Made by a program: the position numbers and the translations under genes. From assembly GCA_948099385.1 (NCBI GenBank), contig CANUEZ040000180.1, positions 4,189,501 to 4,253,500 on the forward strand: a stretch of 64,000 nt of DNA, given 5' to 3'. Positions 43,961-53,188 of this stretch are shown here, one piece after another. The notes below the pieces were generated by a model. It worked only from the letters and a program-made list of their open reading frames with translations, was not told the origin of the DNA and did no database searches. The DNA comes from Fasciola hepatica (Eukaryota > Platyhelminthes > Trematoda > Plagiorchiida > Fasciolidae). Every line of letters begins with the position of its first letter. Position 1 is the first letter of the stretch.

Positions 43961-44480
43961 TTGTCTTTGGCGATTCTACGGCAACTCCCAAGCATGTGCT
44001 CAAGTGTTTTTACAGCAATTGCCTGAGTGTGCTGAATAAGATCCCGGAGCCTTGGCAGCCTGCCGTGAATAAACAGCCTCAGATCATAGCCCTCGCCGAA
44101 ACCTGGCTCACCCCTTACAGGCTAGATGTCGAAACATCCATTCGAGGTAGTTCACAACAAGGCGGGACCTCAGCAGAGGTCGTGAATGCGGGTCACCATA
44201 TACTACCATAACTCTACTCCTTCCCCCACTTACTAACAAAGATTTGACGTCCCTGATGTCACATTTGGTCAACCCCTCCTAGATCTCGTACCCAAGACGT
44301 CATGGGTGCAGAACGTGAAAGATCCGACCAGTTACCTCACAGTTCATGCCCCGTCCCTACTAGACCTGACCATCACCAACGAATGGTTCCAAATAGATAT
44401 GGTGCACTACCTGCCACCTCTTGGCAAGAGTGATCACATTCTCTATGGGTTCGATTACACTGTGAAATGACCTCCCCTTC
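43961..44480 (+). pseudogene. LINE endonuclease fragment
   Basis: The frame 43,780-44,211 ends with LKCFYSNCLSVLNKIPE, then QPQIIALAETWLTPYR, the N-terminal endonuclease blocks (N-x-x-S.. and ETW, with the metal-binding Glu). A later frame around 44,300-44,465 gives the SDH-like region (LARVITFSMGS) near the domain's end, with the intervening GDFN box unreadable. It precedes the RT of the same element. Confidence 0.75.
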
Positions 44481-44489
44481 CCTCTGATA

Positions 44490-45637
44490 TCAAAATTTTG
44501 ATATCCTTCAAAAGGACCAACATTGTCCAAGTCTGTGCATTTATTCGCTACCAGCTAAATTCAGCTAACCTAGGTAACTCTGCTGAAGAAATGGCAGAGG
44601 ATCTCGGAGAGATGACCTCTTTAGCTGATAGGCTATCTGTCCCCAGGATTCGTCTTCCACAGACCTGTAAGCGGCCCCTTCCTCGCTTCATTGGGCGCAT
44701 TCTAGAAGAACACGCAAGCCTCTTCACTAGATATAAAGCCAAAGGTCTTGGGCGCGATGCGGAAGACTTCAGGATTATCCGCAACACATGCAAATACAAG
44801 ATTAGGTCCTATCATAAAGCAGTCCAACTATCTATACTTGATCGAGCGCGGACCAGTGAGGCATTTTTCGTTTGGTACATGCGCCTTCCATGGGGCACAG
44901 CTCCGACGCCACCAGCTCTCAAAGATCACGCCGGATCCTCAATCGCTTCTCCCAGCCAAGTAGCCAAGGTCTTCAGCTCCTACTTTCGTACAGTTACTGC
45001 TCCTCACCCATATCATCCCACCCCGCCGTGCACCCGATTTCATCGGTCCCTGCCCTTAACCACATCACCATTCCCATTGGTGCAGTCGCACGAAGTTTCC
45101 GACGGCTCAACCAATAATTCTCCATGGGCCCCGACTTGATCCGCCCCCGCATTCTGAATGGAACCGCGGATACATTAGCTGCTCCTTACGCATCTCCTTT
45201 TCAGCGATGTGTTTACGACGGCGCTTTCCTTGGCAGCTGGAAAAGGCGGTCATCGCATCCATCTATAAGAAGGGCAGTAGACATCGTGCTTCTAGTTACA
45301 GGCCCATAAATCTAACTAGCATCAGCAGCACAATTTTCGAGGGCACTCTTAAGAGTACGGTTCTTTCCCACCTGCATAGAAATAGGATCCTCTCCCGGTC
45401 CCAACATGGGTTTCCTTCTGGCAGATCAAGCATCACCGATATGCCTACTGCCGCGGATAGTTTGACGAAAGCCAACGACGATGGCCAGCTCTCCCAGGCT
45501 AGATTCATCGATTTTGCTAATGCCCTCGACAGGGTCCCCCAAGCCCCTATCCTTTATGGGCTGCAAACACACTGGAGTACAGGCCCAAAGTTGGCCATCT
45601 TGTGCAGCCTCCTTACCGACAGCACCTTTTTGGTTAA
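44490..45637 (+). pseudogene. LINE reverse transcriptase, first part
   Basis: Frames in order: the linker helix region (44,498-44,960), the QRLNQ-like entry, then (45,207-45,710) WQLEKAVIASIYKKGSRHRA, SSYRPINLTSISSTIFEGTL, RSQHGFPSGRSSITDMPTAA and ARFIDFANALDRVPQAPI (motif A, IDF Asp kept). Two short LINE tails in the opposite orientation are inserted at 45,638. The RT resumes with motif B at 46,210. Frameshifts near 44,960 and 45,200. Confidence 0.88.
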
Positions 45638-45866
45638 TAATAATAATAATAATAATAGTGGTATATTACTTGATTTTGGTCAAGACACATGCACAAGACA
45701 TGATCAATAAATATGGCATTGCAAAGCAATGTGAGGTAATCACAATTTTGACTTTCAAGTTTCACACAATTGCAGTAATAGAACAATAAACTTGGACAGT
45801 TTTTAAGTGAACTGAAGCGGAGAGAGTCAACGCGGCGATTGGAAATCGGTTTCCAGTTCGGGACGA

Positions 45867-45868
<2 letters not shown>
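45638..45868 (-). mobile_element. Short 5'-truncated LINE tail, copy 1
   Basis: On the minus strand it ends with CTTGA(CCAAAA)TCAAG (45,669-45,684), then TAATATACC and a TAT/ATT microsatellite (45,638-45,660). The body matches 16,345-16,530 in order (CATTGCTTTGCAATG region, a TCACTTAAAAACTG stretch and a CCGATTTCCAATCG-like stretch). Only ~230 bp long. Confidence 0.75.
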
Positions 45869-45907
<39 letters not shown>

Positions 45908-46140
45908 GTATATTTCTGGACCGTGGTCAAGAAGCACGCATGTAAGCATGATCAGAGTTTACAATATCACTGAATGAAATGGAAAATTTCACAAAATTGA
46001 AGGAGAGATTAGCAAATCACGGTAACAATGGAATAAGGCTGCCGAGAGTTTTAATGAATCAAAACGAGCAAAGAACACACGGCGAACACTAATTGATTTT
46101 AAGTCAACGGCGGCAATAGTAGTGAATCAGCCGGATATAT
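45869..46140 (-). mobile_element. Short 5'-truncated LINE tail, copy 2
   Basis: On the minus strand it ends with CTTGACC(AC)GGTCCAG (45,916-45,931), then AAATATACC and an (ATT)n run at 45,869-45,906. It abuts copy 1, whose body ends at this microsatellite. Same family as the tail at 16,300, with a more diverged body. Confidence 0.7.
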
Positions 46141-46199
46141 GAAGGTTCAGACGGACATTGGCTTAGGACGCAGGAAATACGATATTTACAAGAATAATG

Positions 46200-47240
46200 C
46201 GAGGAAAAGGTCGGGGAATGCATTGTCTACCCCCCTCAGTAACAACTGGGGTCCTACAAGGGCTGGTCTTAGGTCCTCTTCTTTTTTTGATCTACATAAA
46301 CGATCTTCCGACAGCCCTTCCTGCGAACATTGCCATGTACGCAGACGACGTAACCCTAGGGGGGTTCAGGTATTGAAAACCTGTAGATAGCAGTAGATGA
46401 AACAAAATGCTAGTCCGAGGACTGGAACCTCCCGGTTAATGATGACAAATGCGTGAGCATGTCTTTCGGCAGAGACCGGCCATATGTTTTCCAGTAAAGG
46501 AGCAACCACTCTGACTAGGGTTGACCGACACCAGGTGCCCGGTTTCTGGTTAGATTGTAACTTGTCCTTCTCTCATCATCACCATTTTGAGAGCAGGTCT
46601 GCCTTTCGAGCCCTGAATGTGATTCGAAGGTCCTTTCCAAGCATCTCTAGTGATGATTGCCCTATAATTTTCTGAGCTTACATCCGGCCTCTGCTGCACC
46701 ATGATAGTCAGATAGAGCACTCTGGTCTGGTCCGAGACCGTGAGTTCCTAGAGATAGTTCAGAGGGCTTCCACCAAAGCGGTATGGGGTCTGTCCCACCG
46801 ACCTTATCCCGTTCGTTTCTCACTCCTCCATCTCTATCCCCTTGACTTACGATGGGTAAGAGGTGATCTTTTCTTGGAGTTTCACCTTTTTGAATCGGTT
46901 CAAAGCGATTGTTTCCTCTCCGTCTGTCCAGCTGCTTCTCTCCGTGGTCACAGCAGAAGGGTTTTTAAACCGAGACTACGCACTTCAATGGGAATTACCT
47001 TTTCCAGCTGTGGGGTTATTACTCTGTGGAACACATTTCAGGAGGATATCGTTCCCTCGCAGAAGAAAGCTGTGTTCAAGAAAAAGTTAGACCTCTTTCT
47101 GGGTCTCTCCCAGTAATTCTTTGTCCAAAAAAGTGAAATAGTGGTCTTTTATTGCATTTCCATTCGGCTATGTGTTCATAAGTGTCGCACCCTCATTCCG
47201 CTTAAGGCACTGTCCATAGTGGGACACTGCATGATGTTAT
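46200..47240 (+). pseudogene. LINE reverse transcriptase, second part and 3' UTR
   Basis: Resumes after the inserted tails with LSVTTGVLQGLVLGPLLF (motif B), LIYINDLPTALPAN, and IAMYADDVTLG (motif C, intact). It then continues through frameshifts to VNDDKCVSMSFGRD, EIVQRASTKAVWGLSHRPY, RFSLLHLYPLDLRWVRGDL and a C-terminal tail (46,874-47,116) with TLWNTFQEDIVPSQKKAVF ending in a stop at 47,116. About 120 bp of 3' UTR follow. It joins 42,770-45,637 as one element. Confidence 0.88.
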
Positions 47241-47537
47241 GTATATTTCGTTTTTGTTGAGGCCCCACACCCCAACTTCTTTTTACTCTGGTTTCAGCTC
47301 AGTGAATCCGACAGACGATCAAAGATTTCCTCGGGGACCGGGACAATAGGGCTCAAAACCTTGAACCCATGAGTGCAGCGCGGTTCGAATTCGTTGAGCT
47401 CTTGCCTTTGATTTGAGTTTTTGTATAGTTTTGTGAAATAACCCAGTTTGATTCACGTTACTGAGCGTATCAAAAGTGAATGCAAGGAGCGTTGTATCCG
47501 GAGAATATTCTTATTCTCCTTGTAGTATTGCCCAGTA
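47241..47537. other. Probable 5' region of the next LINE
   Basis: No gene. It lies directly before the ORF1 that starts near 47,538 and may be its 5' UTR. Confidence 0.35.
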
Positions 47538-48664
47538 GTGTCCGGTGCTTTTGGAAGCTATCCTTTCTCGCGTGGACTTCTGTTTTCTGTTCTGTGTAAA
47601 CGGGCTGTACCTGCAAGTGTCAGAGTGTTTATTTTGTGTTTGGTCGAAAAGCACTTGAGCTGTTTTCTCCTTCGTCTTGTGGATTTCAGTGTGACACGCG
47701 TTTCTGACCCATGTCTCTCATCTACGTGCGGAAAACGAGTGGTAAATGGTGTAGTGTGCAAGGTATGCAAGAGGTGGGCTCACCCAAAGTGTTCTGGAAT
47801 AGCGAAGGACATGTATGACCTTTGTAAACAGAACTCATGGGCTGCTTGGGTCTGTGCTCCTTCCAAGGAGGCGGCCAGTCTGGCCTTTAAACTGCAGGCC
47901 CAAGGGCAGGACCAAAGCCGGCCAAGTGGTGCCGTAGACATAAGCATCAAAACACCGCAATCGGGTTGCATGAAGTCGTTTGCGGAAGTAGTGGGCACAC
48001 CTGAGAGGATAGTCATTAGCGCAAGTGGGCCAGTTCCGAGAGCTTGCCGTGCTGTCGTTGCCCCAACTCCCTTGAAACAGACTGACGAGGGCCAGTGGAC
48101 TGTGCGGAAGCCGAGAAGGGCAAGGCAGGTCAATCAGAAGGGTGACTGTAATATCGCGAAGGATGGGTTAGCTAGGGTGAACGACCCTGCTATTCTGGTG
48201 TTAGAAAACAAGGTGAAGGATCTGCGAATGCAGATCTTGTCGACGGGCAGGGTCTCAGGCCACAGGCTCCTGATCCTAAACCAGGAAGAACCCTTCATAA
48301 GAGAGTCAAAAGCCAGGCGGGACATAGATAGGAGGAGGGTCTACGATACTCTGCGAATCGCAGGTGTTCCGTACTCTACCACTCTAAGAAGGCTGCATAC
48401 CGTAGGAACATAGAGGTCACCTCAGGGGAACAAGGCGAACATCGTGCGAGACCAATCCTAGTGGAGTTCGCTGATGAGGCCACCCGGGATAGACTGCTGG
48501 CGAGAGCAGCAGTAGTGGCTCACACCACCAAGAGTAGATACCAGATTGTGCCGGATGAGCGCAGGGTAAGGCCTGGTGGTCTGGCACCGGGGGGTAACCT
48601 GGCTCGGCCAACCAGGGTGCTGGTGAGAAACCAACAAGTTCAGCAGAATGCCGTACTCGGCTCT
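47538..48664 (+). pseudogene. LINE ORF1 with PHD-type zinc finger
   Basis: The first frame (47,538-48,413) starts with GTG, so the true start is uncertain. It has Cys59, Cys64, Cys74, Cys77, His82, Cys85 and Trp104-x-Cys106, a PHD-like C4HC3 pattern with the last Cys missing (the text reads WVCAPS). Then a FAEVVGTPERIV block and a QWTVRKPRRARQ basic block follow. After a frameshift near 48,390 a second frame continues NIEVTSGEQGEHRARPILVE to a stop at 48,665. ORF1 proteins of CR1-like LINEs often carry such fingers and bind element RNA. The endonuclease/RT of the same element follows. Confidence 0.75.
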
Positions 48665-48959
48665 TAGGCCCCGACCCTGGCAGTAGTAAAAAAGCCGCGC
48701 GCGGGGTCGGGAAGGGCTGTAATTGAAGACGCGCTGGAGGATGAAAATTGGCAGCACTGTACGAAGGTGGAGGACAGCGCGACCCTTGTACGCCTGGATG
48801 TCATGGAAGCTCCTACAGAGATGAAATGGGAGTCGTCGGAAGTTCTGGATCATCAGTCGGCGTCATAAGCACCAGCGGGGACAGCAGAAACAAAAAGCTT
48901 GTCATAATCTCAGGAGTTGCGCCTGAAAACGAGACAGGAAAAAATAAGAAGAGACACCT

Positions 48960-50090
48960 AAGTGACGGAGCAAATGCGGTAGTGTTATATACTATCACGT
49001 TTAGCATAAGAAACAAATGGACGGAACTCGCCCAAACCGCTGACAAGCAGAAAGCGTCAGTAGCTGCCGTCACGGAAACGTGGCTTTCTGAAGACGACCA
49101 TGTGCCAGGCCTAATGAGTAAATGTTTTGCGGCCTATAGAGAATAGAGAACATGATCGCCTCGGTGGAGGGGTAGCCATCCTCATCAGGTCAGGTGCAAA
49201 CCACCTTGAGTCTCAGACCAAGGTGTGCACTCGCAGTTTCCAGTTGTGCGCAGTTACGATCATCCTTCCAGGAAGAAGAGGTAACGTTGTCTATGTCTAC
49301 AGGGCATCAAGTACAAACCGCGAAGAGGATGTTTGTTTACTGAGGACTTTGACTGAACTAGTTAGGGACGCAGAAAAGACCCTCATAGTGGGTGGCTTCA
49401 ACCTTCCGCACATTGACTGGACGGCTGAAGTCTGCTTGCCGGGATCGGAGGAGCAAACCTACCTAGAATGGCTGCATGCCTATGCGCTGCACCAGCATAT
49501 TCGGGGAAATACCAGATATAGGAGATGATGCGTTCCATCCTCACCGGACCTAGTAATATTGAACCTCCCCAAAGATGTGTCTGGACTGCACTACTGAACA
49601 CGGCTGGGCAAGAGTGACAGCGTGTGTGTCAAAATTGCCCTATGCAAGCGGCAACCCAAGGTACCCTAAAGTTTGGTCAGAGATTTCGGTAGTATGGACA
49701 TAGATAGGCTTCGTAGTAGGGCGACGGATTTGGCCTGGGACACGATAGAGAAGGCTACTGTCTAGGAGAGCTGGCAGGTCATAAAGGGATCCCTGATTGC
49801 CCTACAGGAAGAGTTCGCTCCCTTGAAACGAAGAAGTAAGGAGGGCAAACCCATGTGATGGAAGGCTGCAGTAGCCAAGGCCATCAAACGTAGAAACCGC
49901 ATCTGAAAACAGTACAAAGCTTCCGGCAGTCAGCTAGCCTAAAACCGCCATGAAAAGCCGAGAAACGAGGCTGCAAGCCTCCTGAGAACTTCTGAGTGGG
50001 AATTTGAGCTCAAGTTGGCCCAGTCTGTAAGACAACAGCCGAAAGAATTATACAGCTACGTATAGTCTAAAGGCTGTAGCGTACTGCTCT
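48960..50090 (+). pseudogene. LINE endonuclease and linker
   Basis: Frame 48,748-49,146 gives RNKWTELAQTADKQKASVAA and VTETWLSEDDHVPG (metal-binding Glu kept). After a frameshift, 49,127-49,528 gives DRLGGGVAILIRSG, LCAVTIILPGRRGNVVYVYR, EKTLIVGGFNLPHIDW (the GDFN box reads GGFN, losing the catalytic Asp). Then PSSPDLVILNLP and GKSDSVCVKI (SDH reads SDS). The linker toward the RT (ESWQVIKGSLIALQEEFAPL, then KPMxWKAAVAKAIKRRN) is readable to about 50,080 with several stops. The domain is inactive. Confidence 0.88.
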
Positions 50091-50630
50091 GTCTATATAG
50101 TACACTAAATTAATGTCAACAATATCTAGGGCGACACTAGCAAACTAAGATGGGCGGAGGGGCGTGCGGTGATAAAAGGCCAAAAGGGTATCTACATTAG
50201 GAATTAAAATGAAACAAAAGGTGTGACTCAAACTCACAGCTGTTCGGTGTTCTTTTGATCAGGAAATGAGTGCCGAAGAGCCAATATCCGCCAATGTCTT
50301 CAGTTCGATTCGGTCTGACAGCCATCCATTGAACAGAACAGGATGGTATTGAGCGAAGTGCCAAGAGACGCCGTTGAAGCCTCTAAAATGTTTTGTTTCA
50401 CACAGTTAGTTCCGACCGATATAATTCCAAGACACTCCAAACCAGGAGATGAGACCGTGCCAGAATGAAAGATTTATTTACAGCTTTTTTGTATTGCGCG
50501 GTGATGACGACCAAAAGGTGTTTTTTACATAAAAACTTCGGTACAACAAAGGATTGTCGCACCGCGGGACGTTGAAAATCATGGAAAAAATCGGAAATGT
50601 ACAGGTACCTACAAGGCTGAACAAGAAATG
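50091..50630. other. Unidentified insertion within the LINE
   Basis: The LINE linker stops at about 50,090 and resumes near 50,640 (GVVTDDKSN-like). The ~540 bp between show no recognisable coding or LTR sequence. A minus-strand 107-codon frame overlaps it without family resemblance. Confidence 0.4.
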
Positions 50631-50639
50631 CCGTAGGCC

Positions 50640-51063
50640 CGCTATCTACAAGAGGCCACGGTGTTGTCACTGATGACAAGTCAAACCAGACGCCCTGGGG
50701 GAATGCTTCGGTAGTGCACATCGGACGGGGTACGAGTAGATCTGGTTCTAGTGCATCCTGCTCCCCAGTTTAACGAGATAAATCTCTCGGAGGAAAGCGT
50801 GCGTAAGTACCTACAGGAATTAAACAGCCTTACGTCAGCGGACCCAGATGGCATCCACCCAGTTATCATCTAGCCGTTGGCGGATATCGGTAAGCAGGCT
50901 GTGCAGGTCCGCGTTGGATCGTAGTAAGCTGTCTCAGGACTGGAAAGCCGCGGCAGTCTTGGCAGTACATAAGAGTGGACCTAATTTGGCCGTGCATAAC
51001 CACGGGTAGATAATTCTAAAAAGCATCCTACGTAAAGTCCCTGAGAAGATCATACGTGCCCAC
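50640..51063 (+). pseudogene. LINE reverse transcriptase N-terminal part, cut by the array
   Basis: Reading FNEINLSEESVRKYLQELNS, then TSADPDGIHPVII, PLADI, then SQDWKAAAVLAVHKSGP and ILKSILRKVPEKIIRAH, the entry region of a CR1/jockey-like RT. It ends at 51,063, where the first LTR of the BEL array begins. The palm and C-terminus are absent from the window. Confidence 0.85.
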
Positions 51064-51422
51064 TGTAAGTCAAATCTCGCAAATCGAGCAACGCGTAGCC
51101 AAATCAAACGAATCCCAAAACCAGAACAAGATTGATTCGTAGCTTCTACGGTACTAAATTGAAATGCACAAAGGATACAAATATATACGAACCTCAAGTA
51201 TGCGGCCAAATAGGCTTCACAGTAAAACCCAAAGGTCCAAAGCCCCGTGGCTCAAGCACGACAGTCAGAAACGGTTCAAGGCCAAATTCAAATGTCTCAC
51301 ATGGATAAAAAAACGTGAAAATGTGTGGTGTATGAGCAAGCTTTCCAAGATAATGTTGAATATAGTCAAATTCACAAAGCACGTTGAACATTTAGAAGGA
51401 TTTTCAGTATTCGTTCTTTACA
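51064..51422 (-). repeat. Array LTR 1
   Basis: 359 bp; on the minus strand TGTAAAGAACGAATACTG...CTTGACTTACA. It is the terminal LTR of the array on this side. It differs from LTR 2 at few positions (for example AAATCTCGC versus AAGTCTCGC). Confidence 0.93.
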
Positions 51423-51630
51423 CCGCCGGCCAAAATCCTTCCGCGAAAATGGTTGTCTAAGGTTCAGGAAGGGGTCATGATTTTCACCCTATCTACCTTT
51501 AACTTATTGTTAGTGCCTGTGGTTACTAACTTCCTGTGTTATCTGAACGTGAAACAGGTTTTCGCCGTAGTCATCATCGCACAATCCATAAGGAATCAAT
51601 TCCAAATCCAGCTGCACAACTTGAGATTGA

Positions 51631-52267
51631 CATATTATAATGGTTTATTTCGGGGACACCCGAAGCATGCTTGATAGCATGATCATATGATACAAGTGAG
51701 GTCACAAAATGGTTCCTTGGGTATTTATTTGGGTATATGTATAGGTTTTAGTGGTCACATGAATGAATGCCCGGCAAACTTAAGCTTGAAGATCACGTGG
51801 ACACACCGCCCAGTAGTGAGTGAAATGAGCTCCACTGTCGAGATACGTGATGAAGTGGAGCGGGGATGAAGTAAAAACGCGCGGTATATCGGATAGCGTC
51901 GATGTAAAGTCGCAGGGTGAGTAAAATGACAAAGAAAACCTTTGCAAAAGCACCAACGAAAAATTGAAAAATTCTTGGTGATGACGGACATGCACTTGAA
52001 CCAGTAGCCCAGATGACCCGGAAAATAGCAAAAATATAAAACCGAAGGATTTGTGGTGTCCTCTGAGGAGGAGAATTGCGTAAATGAAACAGTCCGTTTT
52101 ACCGCTGAATTAGTACTTACTATTCATCAAGAGGTTGTGGAGGACGCCCTCATAAAGAGGTGTATGTAGATGCCCGAGCCTGGAAATTTTAATGGAGCAG
52201 AGTGACGAAATGTGACAGGTGAGTGAAACACGATTTGAATAAAAGGTTCGTTCCAGGTTAATTAGTG
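51631..52267 (-). mobile_element. LINE 3' UTR piece inside array unit 1
   Basis: Homologous to window positions 1-664. Ends on the minus strand with a CATGC(TATCAA)GCATG hairpin, a perfect TTCGGG(TGTC)CCCGAA hairpin (51,649-51,664), AAATAAACC and an ATTATAAT tail. Homology extends beyond 52,267 but cannot be followed because the window starts. A 147-codon frame (52,110-52,553) overlapping it is not considered a gene. Confidence 0.7.
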
Positions 52268-53188
52268 AACACAAGTTGGCAACAGGTTGGACAGAGGAGT
52301 TGATGTGCGATGATCTTATGAAGTCGTATGGGGGTGGTGCATAAACAGTACTGTCAAAACATGTAAAGAATCGCTTAACGAGATGCGCTGGTAAGAGTCT
52401 GACATGGGGCATTTTGGAAACAATCTGAAGATCAGTAACTTGGCATACGTATAGTCCATTTCCAGAAAACGTTTTCAGAAGTTGCATTCGCAGTGTTCTT
52501 TGGCATAGATGCCCCATCGTGGAGGACGGTATGTAAGCAGTGCGGGGCGCCACATAGCCTGAAAGTGTGTCATTTCCTGAGTGTATTCATCAGGAGACCG
52601 GCGCATATAGTCAGACGCACGATGAAGATGAAGGCTTCGCAGAGTGAAGTCTTTCGCCGCACGAAATAAGTCTAAGCATCACAAGCAGTAACCCATTGCA
52701 GCAACTGGTTAGACTAATTTTGTTTACAAGCATGAGCGCAGAAGTTGAACGCAGGTGAAACGCCTAATGAGATATCGCGTAAAATTGACAGGTCACGAAC
52801 CAGTGGAATTACATAAAATTAACGCACCAAATCTTCCGAAAGAAATGAAAACCGGTTTCTGGTTATGAATAAATTTCGAAAACAAGTGTACGGCGGACAG
52901 TATCGAAATACACATGAACACGGAGATTGATCGAATACTGGCATCTATCAGAGTATTTCAAAGTTTTTCTGTGCACAAAATATGTGACAATCAATATTGT
53001 ATAAAATGTAAATAAATGTTCTCCTTTAAAGATAATAATAGTTTCACAATGTGCTCACAGCTAGTATGCCTCACCTGAACTGTTCAAGTGAAATACTGGT
53101 GAATTTATCCTCTTCGCCTATGTGCACGCTCGATAGAAACTGGAACTAAGTACATTTGCAACCTTTCAGAAAAAATGGGTCCAGTTGA

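Noticed and set aside
45838..45930. Microsatellites with flanking similarity considered as a CRISPR-like or satellite array
   Set aside because: They are LINE 3' tails, and the window is eukaryotic.
47382..47392. GGTTCGAATTC, resembling a tRNA B box, as a SINE or tRNA gene
   Set aside because: No A box at the right spacing and no cloverleaf could be drawn; it is likely chance.
52110..52553. 147-codon minus-strand frame repeated in each array unit
   Set aside because: It overlaps the LINE 3' UTR piece, shows no family resemblance, and the homologous sequence at the window start does not keep the frame.
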